From positions 22,086,059 through 22,150,058 of the forward strand of contig CM055193.1 in assembly GCA_029224185.1 (NCBI GenBank): DNA of 64,000 nucleotides. The letters are read 5' to 3'. A program made the position numbers and the translations under genes. The stretch is from Karalla daura (lineage: Eukaryota > Chordata > Actinopteri > Chaetodontiformes > Leiognathidae). Positions 50,664-63,240 of this stretch are shown piece after piece (within the stretch, counting starts at the first letter, position 1; the number at the start of each line of letters is the position of its first letter). The notes under the pieces are model-generated. The model searched no databases. It saw only the letters and a list, made by a program, of their open reading frames with translations, and had not been told where the DNA came from.

Positions 50664-53600
50664 TCAGTCCAGGGTGCTGTGCACCTGGTTGGGCAGCAGC
50701 AGGGGCAGCTCGGGGCCGGCGTGCTCGGCGTCCAGCAGGTTGACGGCGTCGGTGGCGGTGGGCGGCGGCGGCCGGGCGGGGTCGGAGGCCGGCGGCGAGG
50801 GCGTGGCGCTGGCCGGCCGGGGCTCGCCGGAGTTGCGCAGCGAGAGGGAGAGGGCGGGCGAGGGCCGGCGGGGCGAGGGCGAGGCGCAGCAGGGCAGCAG
50901 CCGCCCCAGGGCGCGCTTGAAGTCCCGCATGAAGAGCGGGTAGATGATGGGGTTCATGGTGCTGTTGCAGTAGCCCAGCCAGGTGATGGCGTCGAACAGA
51001 GCCAGGGGCACGCACTCGCACACCGCCTGCCCTCACAGGCACGAGAGAGAGAGACACATGAACACATGAATTCCCCCCTTTACGCATACATCGCGGTTTG
51101 CGAGCCTGCTACTGATACGTGAGCCAACAGTGTAGAACTGAGAATATTTACATCCTACTTGACTTTTCTGTGCATTTCATGTGTTTGTTTTCCCAAAAAG
51201 AGGCAGAGATTTCCAGAAAGAAAACGAGAGTTCTGTTCTTCCGATATTGGTTCGGATAGACGTTGATTAAACCAGGTTGGAAAAACACAAGACGTCAATA
51301 AGATATCCATTGGAATTTTCATTAAACAGCAGCAATTATAGAGCCCTTGTAAGGGTGATTATAGTGAGTCTATTCGGCAGCAGTAATGACGTCCTTGTAT
51401 TTCCTGCCATTCCATCCGCCGATACGTTCCTGCCGGTCTGATCTTCGTGTTTTCGCGCCCTTCGCCGGACGAGCTCTTTCTCACGAAACGACAGACGCTC
51501 CCTGGAATCAGATTCTGCATGTGATGGCGAGAGGCGCCGATGTCGGGCGCAGCCGCGAGGCCACGGAGAGAGGGACGGCGGAGGAGGAGACAGCTGTTGT
51601 AGGAGAGCTTCCAGTACTATCGAGACGAGACGGGGGGATGGATGGAGGGAGGGAGGGAGGGAGGGAGGGAGGGGGGGGGGTGCCTTTCGCACACCACATT
51701 GAGTGCGAAAGGGAAAGGAGAGAGAGAGCGCGGCCACAGTCGAGTCTGTGTGTGCATGGGAGAGGCGAGAGGGCACAGATGGGCGATCGAAATGACTGGC
51801 TCGTCCGAGGCTCGCAAAACGGGACAAGTGTCATTACCAATTTAGATGAAGATGTTCTTCTTGTTTTCTCAGGGCCGCCCGCCCTCGGCCTAATCAGACC
51901 CGAGCCAGCGGGGTTAAAAGGGAAGGGCGGCTGGGGACCGGTGCGTCGGGAGTGAGTCAGCCGCGCCGAGCTAGAATGCCAGTCCCTCCCCTCGCCGGAC
52001 GCCTCGGCGCGGACGCGACGCCCGGTCTGCTCCGGTGACGAAAATAGACCGGTATCCAAGTGGGTTTTTTTTCCCACTTTGTTTTCCTTTCGCGTTCGCC
52101 TCACACCGTCGTGGTGCGCGTCCCACGTAGAGGACTGCGAGAGAGCGGCGACGGGAGAGGCATTCAAAGCGCCATATCGCCTGGATTTGCGTTGGCTTTT
52201 GCTATCCGTGTGCGTGTGCGTGCGTGTGTGTGTGTGTGCGAGAGTCCCTGGCCTCACCTGAGCCATGTTGGTGATGAAGAAGGGAAGCCAGGCGCTGAAG
52301 AAGAGTCCCAGCAGGACCCCCAGGGTCAGGCTGGCCTTCAGCGCCCTGCGGCCCTGCCTGTGGGCCAGGCGCCTCTCGCTGCTCACCGACGGCTGCACAC
52401 AGGACAGGACAGCACAGAGCTACACACACACTGCATGCTAACGGCAAAAGCACGATCTGACCCCCCTACTGTATGGATGTGCATTAATCGGTAGTTTTCC
52501 CCCCGCTTTATTCTAAATCGATGAATTCCATGGGCTCATCTATAATTTTTTAATCTGTATAGTGGAAGAATCTCTGTGTACATATGGATAGATGGACAAA
52601 CAGGTAGGTCTATGCGCATGTGGTCTTGGCCTCCATATGTCCGACATATTCTGGGCTTTTCGTGGAAGGTTGCTGGACTTCAGGTCCAGCATCGGTGCCT
52701 GCATTCCCCATTGTTGCAGTGGCAGCTTGGCAGTGACTAGTTCTGCCTTCGTGACAGGAAAGACGTTCTCCCGCTCTTTCAACAAACCGTACGAGCGCAC
52801 TCGTTGGAGCGGCTGTCCTTCTGACGGGCTCGTGTCCTTGATCTCTGCAAATTCGCGCTCAGCCCCGTCCACTTTTCGAGGCATCGAGGCACCGAGTCGC
52901 TGCAAGGCCTCTGCCCTGTCAACAGACTGCCTTGCCGAACACTGCGAGCCGGGAAAATGTCTCTGCAGTGTTGCAAACGAGTTTGCACCAAAACCTGGGT
53001 CGGCCATACTATCCAAATGCTTCAGGACAGTGTGTGTGAGTCTGAAATCACACCAAGAAAAAGAATGGTTTGCACTGGAGGATTATAATTGATTAACAGG
53101 ACTGATTAACCCTAAACCTTGTGATATTACCTCGGAGTGGATTCTACAGGAGATGTTGGCATGGACAGTTGAATGTAATCCCTTAAAGGACAATCCAAGC
53201 TTCAGAGCTCCAATTTGAACTGTCATTTTGCTGATTATCTTCGAGCTGCCGTCCCTACACAGAGTCAACCTTTTCATCTCACCGAGTTGTTCTCGACTCA
53301 AAGGGCAACCTATTTGCACGTTGCTGCGTAGTTTTTATCTCGCTCTCGCAAATTGCTCAACAAGTTTTCCAACGTCTTGCCTAGATTATACACCTCGGGG
53401 CCTGGCCTGGCCTGGCCTGTCTTTCTTACCGGCACGTTTTGCAGCACGGGCGGCTCCGGGTGGCTGCAGTCGTCCGCATCCTGCTGGGCCACCCCCGGGG
53501 ACGGCGGCCTGGAGGGCTCCCCCAGGGACGGATGTGGGTGCGGGGGGTGGCTCAGGGCCGCCACCCTCTTGGCCTGCCTCCGCGCCGCCAGGAGGATGCG

Positions 53601-54332
53601 ACAGTAGGTGAAGCAAATGGCGCCGGAGGGCAAGAAGAAGGTGAGCACGGACGCCACCAGGGCGAAAGGCAGCGTGACCCTCAGGCGGCACTGGAAGGAG
53701 AGGCCCCCGGACGGGGTGAGCTGGAAGTAGGAGGCGGGGTAGAGGGTGTCGGCGTAGGAGCTGCTGTTGCTGCCGCTGCTGCTGCTGCTGCTGGGCCCGG
53801 GGCCGAGCGAGTGGCCCAGACTGTGCCACTTCATCTCAATGGGCAGGAAGGAGGCCAGCGCCGCCAGACCCCAGGCGGCCCCCACCAGGAGCAGGGCCCG
53901 CGGGGGGGTCATCCTCTGCTTGTAGCGCAGCGGGGAGATGATGAAGATGTAGCGGTCCAGGCTGATCACGCACAGGTTGAGGATGGAGGCGCTGCAGCAC
54001 ATGACGTCGAAGCAGAGCCAGACGGGGCAGAAGGCGGGCCACAGCACCCAGGAGCCGCACAGCACGTTGAGCATGGCCGGGGGCATCACCACCAGGGCCA
54101 CCATCAGGTCGGACAGGAACAGGGACACCAGGAAGCAGTTGGAGGTGCAGCGCAGGGAGCGGTGGGCGAACACCAGGGCGATGAGGAGCACGTTGCCGCA
54201 CACCGTCACCAGGATGATGACGGTCAGCATGAAGGCCAGGAGCCACGGGCCGCTGCCGCTGACGTTCCAGGCCCCGGGGCCAGCGGAGCTGCTGTTGGAG
54301 CCTTCCACGGGGGCGGAGGCGGACTCTGCCAT
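50664..54332 (-). CDS. htr6: 5-hydroxytryptamine (serotonin) receptor 6
   Basis: This is a Gs-coupled serotonin receptor of neurons. Coding exons are 53430-54332, 52258-52392 and 50664-51026, all joined in phase 0, giving 1401 bases or 466 residues (human 440). Seven membrane helices are visible. Asn47 (1.50), Asp75 (2.50), Cys102 (3.25), the amine-binding Asp109 (3.32) in FDVMCCSASILNLC, DRY at 126-128, and NPIIY at 371-375 are all present. SNSS and WNVS near the N-terminus can be glycosylated. LTFFLPSGAICFTYCRILLAAR and LGYCNSTMNPIIYPLFMRDF (residues 364-383) match human HTR6 almost exactly. Extracellular loop 2 is about 30 residues longer than in human and holds a serine run. The start is the ATG at 54330-54332. 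Confidence 0.96.
51027..52257 (-). other. htr6: htr6 intron 2
   Basis: Intron between the exons for TM6 and TM7. It contains a GGGA array at 51645-51672 and a TG-rich tract beside the donor at 52209-52238. No additional exon was seen. Confidence 0.7.
52393..53429 (-). other. htr6: htr6 intron 1
   Basis: Intron between exon 1 and the TM6 exon. A minus-strand frame at 52540-53016 is open for 158 codons, but I recognise no domain in it. It could be a decayed mobile-element fragment. Confidence 0.5.
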
Positions 54333-54485
54333 GGTGCCGGAACTGAAAGGAAGCGGCTCCCGGAGGTTCCTGTTCAGGCGCCAAGACCCACGGACCGCAG
54401 AGCTCTCACTTCAGGGGCATTGTAGTACAAGAAGAAGCCAAGGAGGTCAGTCATCCAAGCCTGTCCCCATTAAGATTCAATGGAC

Positions 54486-54509
54486 TTAGGTTTAGGGTTA
54501 GGGTTAGGG
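54486..54509 (+). repeat. Short interstitial telomere-like repeat
   Basis: About four diverging copies of TTAGGG in a row (TTAGGTTTAGGG and onward). It may be a break-repair scar or a chance microsatellite. Confidence 0.7.
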
Positions 54510-54806
54510 CTAGTCTCCACGTCCCGTACATCCAGGTCCAGATTCAGCAGCACAGCCTCACTCATCGCTCCATCCTGCCTCATCCGCAGCCGGGAGCCAG
54601 AATGAGACATTCAGAGGGATCCTCGGCAGCAGCGGCGGCGGCAGCAGCGCGTCACATGGACAGCAGCCACACGCGCGGAGGAGAGCTCGAGCAGGCGCGC
54701 GCGAGTGAGCGAGCCAGCCAGCCAGCCAGCGCCGCTGAGAGGACGAGGAGAACAAGGAGCGCACTCAGGATCGCATCTCGCCTCCTCGCACAAGTGCAAT
54801 CGTCCG

Positions 54807-54837
<31 letters not shown>
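54807..54837. repeat. Run of 31 C upstream of htr6
   Basis: Homopolymer in the CpG-rich flank. On the htr6 coding strand it is a G31 run with potential to form a quadruplex. Length may be affected by sequencing error. Confidence 0.85.
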
Positions 54838-55083
54838 AGCGAGTCCTCCGCCGAGCCCGAGCGCTCGTCGCCGTCTTTCACAAGTCCTTTTGTTCTTGGA
54901 CGCGGCGCGGAGCAGCGGGGAGCCGGGCGGCGGGCGTGTGCGAGCCGGCATCCCCTCACAAGTGCCCTACAGGTATCACGGTCCCCGCGTCGGCGCCCTC
55001 GCGGCCCCCGCTCCCGTTAATCCCCCCGCCGGCCACTCCAGCGCGGCTTTTCAGGAGGAGCACGTCAAGGCGCGGGGCTGTTA

Positions 55084-55261
55084 ATGCATAGCCATGCGCG
55101 GCCGCGGCCAAGAAATGCTAATTCCACATCATGGGCACTGGCGTGGGTGGTCTCTCTCCATGTTTGGTCATGGTGCTTTCAGCCGCCGAGCTACGAGCAT
55201 TGTCGCATCTTTCAAGGGTTTCAAGTGTCTTGGTGGCTTTTTCTTATTTCTCCCCAACAGC

Positions 55262-55315
<54 letters not shown>

Positions 55316-56400
55316 GAAATGGTGCGTTCTGCCCGCTCTTTGTTGGCAGGGTAAGCGCACAGTTTCATACTTTGAGGTTTAGCACTATCTGCTCCAAATA
55401 GTGCTCAAACAGAGCGACAGCCATGGTGTCCACTTTCTATGCTTTAATGACCTTCCACACTTCACCACAGTTAATGCCACTCAATGATGGTGTTATTATG
55501 CCCCTGGCTGCAAAATATCAAGTCGTCTGTTATTACTGCCTTGGGCAGTGCAACTTCATGACGTGTTTTCTGTCGACACGTAGCCCCTCCGAATACAGAT
55601 GTTTTCTCAAGTTACACATCATGGAAGACTCTGGACTACGTTCATACAGTAAATAAATACACTGCGATTCCTGAACCCAGTCTCAAAAGACCTGAGTACT
55701 AATTCAGTCGTCATTAGACCTAACTTATCCCAATCTTTCCATTTCTTTTGTCACGCCCAAATACTCTCTGTCTGACTTGGGCTTTGTAAGACAAATTGCT
55801 TTGGCACCAGCCAACGTTTGAGTACCCACTCAAAAGCCACGGATGTGCAATTAACGTTCAGCTGCCAGTTTTATCGAGAGCCACAAAATCATGGAATGTT
55901 TTTATCTTTTATCTTATCACGACTATTACCAGGACCGTGTGCTTTTCACCCCGGTCCACCCTGATGATTATTCACTTCCCGACAGCGCCACTCGAATCCT
56001 CACTAATGAAAGCATTCACGTGGAGACGGCCGGTGCACTCGAGCCTTTCAACAGCCTTGCAAAACGCTGCACAATACACGGAGCTCTCAATTGTCAGCCC
56101 CGCCCCCACCCCCCCAAAGAAAAAATTAGTAATCTCCATCACTTTGCACGTCATCTGCCACATGGGATCAGCTGCTGTCAGCCCCCTGACCCCCTCTCAG
56201 CCCACCACCTTATGGGATGACACCAGCATCGCACTACCCACCCTCCTCCGTTACACATTTTGGAAAATTCCGCCCACTCACACTGGGCGCCCACCTTGTA
56301 AAATCTGCAAACTGCCACCGCTAATCGTCTTCATAATCCACTTTCACCACTCATTTCTCCACCGTGTCTCATCGCCATCACAACGTATATGAGGAGAGGA
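55084..56400. other. Spacer between htr6 and micos10
   Basis: It contains a CT array at 55265-55315 and otherwise ordinary AT-rich sequence. No exon was recognised, and nothing like the cystine-knot gene NBL1 that occupies this position in human. Confidence 0.55.
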
Positions 56401-56439
56401 AATGAAACGCCCAGGCGTGCTTTATTTTGTCATGGTTGT

Positions 56440-56445
56440 TTTATT
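56440..56445 (-). terminator. micos10: Probable micos10 poly(A) signal (AATAAA)
   Basis: Plus-strand TTTATT gives AATAAA on the coding strand, about 200 bases after the micos10 stop. A second copy lies at 56421-56426. Confidence 0.55.
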
Positions 56446-56644
56446 AAATAAACACAGACTGTCCTGATCGAGGCACACACAAATCATACTCAGCCATGGT
56501 AGTGGTGGATCGTCCAACAGGGAGACAAGGATCTAACTGAAGAACAGTGCAAATGGTGACTCTCCCACGGACAAAGACGAAACGAAAATAACAATTAAAA
56601 AAAAAAAGAAAATGAAGACGTGCCAGTCCCTCGATGACTTGCAG

Positions 56645-57434
56645 TTAATTCTCCTGATGGAGAAAACAAAGGGTCGGTTACACACGTCGGGGGCGGTGAC
56701 GTAGTGGGCGATGATTCACAGCCAGCGCGGGACATACCTTTTGGGTTCTGTGCTGCACATAATGCGACCTCAGGTCATTCTGACAGTTGGCGTAGGCCAT
56801 GCCCAAACCCGCCCCCGAGCCGAACGAGATCGGCCACGTGTGCCCTGCGGAAAGGAAGCGGTTGCCTTATCGTGCCGGGAGCTCGCTTGAGATTTCTGTC
56901 TACTCGACGAATGCACTTCGCTTAATAAAGGAGCGCTCAGTCACCCCACTCGACGACTCTTAAACTCTGTGTGGCTCCGGTCGCATAGCTTCCGCCTGAC
57001 CTCTGCTGATTACAGTTTGAAGATACGGTATGAGACTACTTACGTTTGAAGAACAGGACAGAGAACACGATCCCCAAGCCCAGACCAGTACCTGGAAAGA
57101 GAGAGAGGGGGGGGGGTAGCTTTAGTTGGCTGTTCACTCAGTATTCATTACTAATTAAAATGCATTTATTTTTCCACATTACCATACTACCACAATTTTT
57201 TCATGGCTACTCAAACCCTCGCAACGTACAAGTCCACCGGCTGGCCGAGAAATACAGTATACACTGTAGTAGCAAACTAAGTTTGCTGGCAACAAATCTG
57301 ACACTGATATTAAAACAAACGTCACGCGTGACAGTGAAAACAGACACTTAGCCGTCATCCAAACATCAGGGTGGTGAGAACCCTCTCCTTAATGCTAGGC
57401 TTCCTGGTGAACACCTGCAGTGCTGACGGAGGGC

Positions 57435-57498
<64 letters not shown>

Positions 57499-58296
57499 CT
57501 CTATCTCTCTCTCTCCGCACCAAAGTCCGTTCGGAAAACACACCGTTCGATTCGGCGAGCAGAGCGCGCATGAGAGGAGATGTTGGGGATGTTTTCACAC
57601 GATACGTCCGACCATTAACTCCTCGGTCTATCGCTGTACACCTCCGTTCATTGAATGCACCCGATCTCGCCCAGCCCAGAGCCGCTATTTCTACCCCGAC
57701 GCCGCTTCCCACCTTGTGGGAAACTGTGAGTCATGACAGTGGAAAGTTGACCTAGCACCCTGGTCGTCTGTATGAATATGCGCTTGCTGGCGTTTCCTAT
57801 CAAAGCCGAATTAGACTACAGGCAGGCTCCGCCCGTTTAACGTCTTCATATCGTTTCAAGTGTGCTGGTAAAGATGAGAAACACACCGGAGATACTCAAT
57901 TTAACTAGTTTGTTAATAGGGTTTCTTCCTGGGTCTTTTCCAGCGACCGGTTCTAAGGACAACGCAAATAGGTCCGAGTACCGTGAAGCAAACGGTGTGT
58001 CAGGGAAGGCTGTACACAGACGCAACAGGATTGACTGTAATTCACCCTCTGCGGCAAATAAGTCATTGATCGGAGCTCGGACGGTCGCTTGTCCTTTATA
58101 AGCCCTTTATGGCTAAGTTAGCCAGTTAGCCCCCTCGCCCAGTCAATGACAGCTGTGGGCTGCACGGGCACGCTCAGCCTCGTCTCGGGATATTTTTTCG
58201 CAGTTCATCGCCGAGGACCTCGGGATATTTACCGAGTTTAATGGCACCGTCCGCCAGGCACCGGTCCCATTTTTTCCCGAGCTCCTTCTCAGACAT
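56645..58296 (-). CDS. micos10: MICOS complex subunit Mic10
   Basis: This small inner-mitochondrial-membrane protein oligomerises to bend the membrane at cristae junctions. Coding exons are 58233-58296, 57044-57091, 56738-56844 and 56645-56653, giving 228 bases or 75 residues (human 78). The N-terminus MSEKELGKKWDRCLAD is nearly that of human. Two hairpin membrane segments carry the essential glycine motifs, GTGLGLGIVF and FGSGAGLGMAY, with the KR positive patch between them. CQND follows as in human (CQHD). The last exon adds only Glu-Asn and the stop, which makes its acceptor (CTCCATCAG) the least secure part. Intron 1 includes a CT/AT array at 57442-57515. Confidence 0.94.
57442..57515. 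repeat. (CT)n with embedded (AT)n array in micos10 intron 1
   Basis: About 20 CT units, then about eight AT units, then CT-rich sequence. It is the main repeat of this intron. Confidence 0.9.
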
Positions 58297-59055
58297 GCTC
58301 GCTCCCGTGTCAGGCTAACGTTACAAGTGTCAAACGCTGCCCCGCCGCTGCGTTCACGGCCTGTCGGAAATATCCCCACCGCGAAGATTCAAAGGCGGAG
58401 CGGCGGCGAACTAGGCGGTGACCTTCAGTCTGCTATACTCAGTTTAGATTTCATTAGCCTACTTGTTGTTAACGGTTCCTTTCAAACGTAAAAGTAACAA
58501 CACTGTACTTGAAAACCGGATTGTGGGGGTTCACTTGAATGCACCTTCACGCCGCCCTCACAAGTATCGCGACGCTTTGTAAAGCGGCGTAATATCGCCA
58601 CCCGGCGGTAAGACTTTGAATTACTCATGGTCTTTACGTGGACAATCCCTAAATGTCGTTCCCTCGGTCACCGGCACATTAAACAAACAAAACGATTAAA
58701 GATGGCTGCTAATGATGCCGTAAAACCATTCTCTATTGCATGTTTGCATTTTTATACTTCATGGCTTTTAAATATGGAACTGAATATCCTGTATTTTGTG
58801 TTATATGTTCAGGTTTTTGTGTTAAATACATCTGTGAGTGAAAACTCATTTTGCAATGTCCATATGCAAACACGGAAAAGGCTTTCTGAGTCCTGATGAA
58901 AACATAAACATACACATTTGTATCTAACGCGCAGTTCTGTACCTCAATACATTTGATGTATGCCGGAACTTGAACATCTAAATCTATGCGCGACATTGTC
59001 TTGTTTGTAACAGGGGACATAAAAAGAGCTTCATGGAGACATATTCTCTATTCGT
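58297..59055. other. micos10 promoter flank and spacer to sike1
   Basis: This lies upstream of micos10 and downstream of sike1. The first 150 bases are GC-rich with a CTAACGTTA motif near 58316-58324, of the kind repeated near other promoters in this window. The remainder is AT-rich with no exon recognised. Confidence 0.5.
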
Positions 59056-59060
59056 AGTCT

Positions 59061-59066
59061 TTTATT
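59061..59066 (-). terminator. sike1: Probable sike1 poly(A) signal (AATAAA)
   Basis: TTTATT on the plus strand; a second candidate lies at 59072-59077. It would give a sike1 3' UTR of about 0.9 kb (59.06-59.99 kb), which contains a TG-rich tract at 59582-59610. Confidence 0.5.
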
Positions 59067-59987
59067 GTTAGTTTATTTGAAAGTCTCTCGATGAAATTTC
59101 ATTTGACACAGATCAGTACACTGTCGTGAAGTCATTACAGCATGTTCACCTTGTTAACACTGATTTCCTGAGATGGCATATACAATTTCTGACAATATAC
59201 AGTGTGCAAGCATCTGACATCCATTACACAAAAAAACTTGGCATATTTAGAAACTGTTACCATTGAATTCTGATGTGCCATCAGTCGGTACACTCGATCA
59301 CTCCGCATCCAAATCTGAAAACTAGAAAAGTGATGTTTAACACTCAGAATCAAAAGCACTAAACACAGCGATCCTCTTATATATGAATTCTACAAACAGG
59401 CCAACAAACGTATCAAAGTCACTTTCGCACTCACTCCGGAGCAGACAAACTGTAAAACGGCCAAAAGTCATCTCGTTGGCAGAGATTATCAAGCACAGTC
59501 ACTTCAAACGGTGTCAAATACAAGTAGGCTTCTTGACAGACTTCAAGTTACTCATAGCAGGTAAGCATTTTACACAAAGCAAGTGTGTGTTTGTGTGTGT
59601 GTGTGTGTATCTGTATGTGCGTGAATAGCAAAGGGGTACCAAAGAGGTAGAAAATGTCTTAAAGAAATAAAGTATCTTTGGCTAAAAACAAAATAAACCC
59701 CCTTTGCTTGTACTGCCATTACTGGTGTAGGTGTGGATGTGTGTGTCTTGGCTTGACGTCCCGTTAAAAACGTGCAGTGGTCATACACATGTCGGACATA
59801 CGTGTTGGAGCTACCCAACACCCCGGCGCATCCTGGAGTGTCGTGTCGAGTGACGTTTACTACAAAAATATGCTGTGGCTTTGACTGCATTCCGTCGGAT
59901 GTAGAAAATAACATAACAATATGGTGAGGAGACCCATGCGGGGACCCCGTCCGCGGGTCCTGAGGGTCTTGCTACCCGCTGCTCCGA

Positions 59988-61891
59988 TCACTCGCTGGGC
60001 TCTGGAGGAGAGGACGGATGCTGTGTTACTGCTGCTGCTGCTGCTGCTGGTGCTGCTGGTGGTGCTGGTGCTGCTGCTGCTTGGCTGCTTTCCTCCCTCG
60101 ACGTCTTCACTGAGCTTTTGCTGATGGCCAGGAGGTCTCGCAGCTCCTTGTTCTCGATCTGCAAAAGAGACCGGTCAGTCGAGAGATACCCCAACCGAAA
60201 CGCGCATCGTCGTCTCTGGCGTCCGCAGGCGCGCACCTCCAGCTGGGCGAGCCGCTCCCTGACCGAGCAGTAGTGCTGATCGTCCACCTGCACCGCCCTC
60301 CTCATCACCTGGCCCATCTCGCATATCCGCTCCACCTGGCTCTGCACCTCCTGGACGACGGAGGAGTCGGAGGGAAAGAGACGTCTCTCAGAATGGACTC
60401 GGTATGAGGCAGGGAACTCGCCTGCGGGCGCACCTTTAGAAAACGTGAAGGCCGGCGTACCTTGGCGTGGTCCTCATGGAGGCTGAGCACAGGTTTAGTG
60501 TCCAGCTCCTTCTTGGCCATCATCAGCTGCAGCATCTGCTTGCGGTACCGGCCCATGATCAACTCCAGCGCGTACTGGTGCTCTTCCAGGGACAGCCACA
60601 GCTCTGCGAGGACAGCCAGGAGGAAGGTTAAGGAAGAGGAGCCCGAAAACACCAGCCAAGCAGCCGGCAGGACGGAGTGATGCGTCACCTTTATTTTCCT
60701 GCTGGAGTTCCTTGATTTGAGTGTTTTCCTGAGTCAGAAGCACATGGGGCTTGTATTTGGTGAGCTCCTGAATCTCTGAGGCGTCCTCGACGTGCTGGGA
60801 GAAGAGAGGAGCACAGGGGAGAGGAAAGCAAAAAGTTAAGGAAGGAAAGAAAGTCCTGTTCTGTTTAAATAAGAGATCAACGTAGCAGACACCACACACC
60901 ACCAACACAATCTAGTAATGTCATACTGCCACCTGTTGACGAAACACAGAGCTTCTATGTGTTGTATCCCTACGTTTCATATTTACCATTATTAATACAT
61001 GCGTTCCAGTACATTATTAATCCATTTCATAGTAGTGGTGGACCTTAGTGTGTTACTAATTCTGAACTGCACGTTATCAGGTTATCAGGATCGTGGTGGG
61101 GCATGAGGCTTGAAACAATCTTCCAGAAAACATCTCTGAAGGACGATCGGATTGGGTAACAGCCCGCCATGACTCCCCCAGCCAGTGAGCAGACCAGGAC
61201 TCAGGAAGACAGAGGCGCCTGTGCTCCAGCCCAGGCTTCACTCATGTGTAGAGTGGGCAACACCTGGCCCCCCCTGTGAGCTCTGACTGACCTGATACGG
61301 AATTTCAATTACGGAAATTCAAGATTTAGTTCTTCAAGCTTTAGCCCAAAGGCTACAAATATTAGATTTCAGTTCACTGAAGTTTGATGGACAGCGCTGG
61401 CTTGTCACAGCAAGGAAGTCCACGCTCTCTGGTTCCCTCCCACAGTCCAAAAACGTGCATGAAAATCATACCTGGTTGCGAGTATGAGTGAAAGGTGAGT
61501 GTCCTTATGTACGAAGCAGGTGAGTAAATGGATGAATGGATTAAACCAAACCCTACAATGGGCTTACGGTTCACTGTCCATTCATTCATGGGTCTGTTCA
61601 AGGGTATTGCCTCGCTCTCGCCTAATGTAGTAAGTTCGTATCCTATCATATATCATGTCACCAGGGCCAAGCACCCCATCCACCTGAGCTGAGAGCGAGT
61701 GCGTGTGTGCGTGTGTGTCTAGGTGGTCTCACCTTGTCTGGGAGCTCCGTCCCCACCTCCTTCATGCTCTGCACCCTCCGGCTCAGAGCCCCGGACTGCT
61801 CGATGAGGCCCTCGGCCGCCATGTCGTGCTCCTTGAGCCTGTCGAGCAGCGTCCGGGCATCGCCCAGCACCTTCTCCAGAGTGCAGGCCAT
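59988..61891 (-). CDS. sike1: Suppressor of IKK-epsilon 1
   Basis: This coiled-coil adaptor binds IKK-epsilon/TBK1, damps antiviral interferon signalling, and belongs to the STRIPAK-associated FGFR1OP2/SIKE family. Coding exons are 61733-61891, 60689-60794, 60461-60603, 60237-60350 and 59988-60158, giving 693 bases or 230 residues (human 207). Shared blocks include TLEKVL at the start, KYKPHVLL-QENTQI, LEEHQYALELIM, YRKQMLQLM, RICEMGQVMR-AVQVDD and ENKELRDLL. These fit SIKE1 better than its paralogue FGFR1OP2. Heptad-type spacing supports long coiled coils. The last exon adds a low-complexity Ala/Pro tail absent from the recalled human protein. Confidence 0.95.
60024..60082 (-). repeat. sike1: GCA/CCA array encoding the Ala/Pro tail of SIKE1
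   Basis: The plus-strand TGC/TGG repeat is read on the coding strand as Ala and Pro codons (AAAAPAPPAAPAAAAAA). It is a CAG-type repeat in the alanine frame, near the C-terminus. Confidence 0.85.
60795..61732 (-). other. sike1: sike1 intron 1
   Basis: Intron of 0.9 kb between the first and second coding exons. It carries a diverged teleost repeat fragment at 61426-61462. No exon was seen. Confidence 0.65.
61426..61462 (+). repeat. Fragment of the common teleost interspersed repeat
   Basis: CTCTGGTTCCCTCCCACAGT and then CCAAAAACGTGCATG is the segment that follows 'GGTACTCCGGC' in the family also seen at 34031-34112. Confidence 0.5.

Positions 61892-63240
<1,349 letters not shown>

Larger units (their letters stand above)
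54333..55083 (-). promoter_or_regulatory. htr6: htr6 CpG-rich 5' flank and probable promoter
   Basis: Very GC- and CpG-rich sequence upstream of the htr6 start. It contains a telomere-like TTAGGG tract at 54486-54509 and a run of 31 C at 54807-54837, which is a G run on the coding strand. No TATA box was seen. Transcription start and possible untranslated exons are not resolved. Confidence 0.45.

Noticed and set aside
52540..53016. 158-codon minus-strand open frame in htr6 intron 1
   Set aside because: I saw no motif that I could name. It may be old mobile-element sequence, but I cannot support a call.
53439..54425. 328-codon plus-strand open frame opposite htr6
   Set aside because: It is antisense to htr6 exon 1, rich in Gly, His and Gln from GC bias, with no domain.
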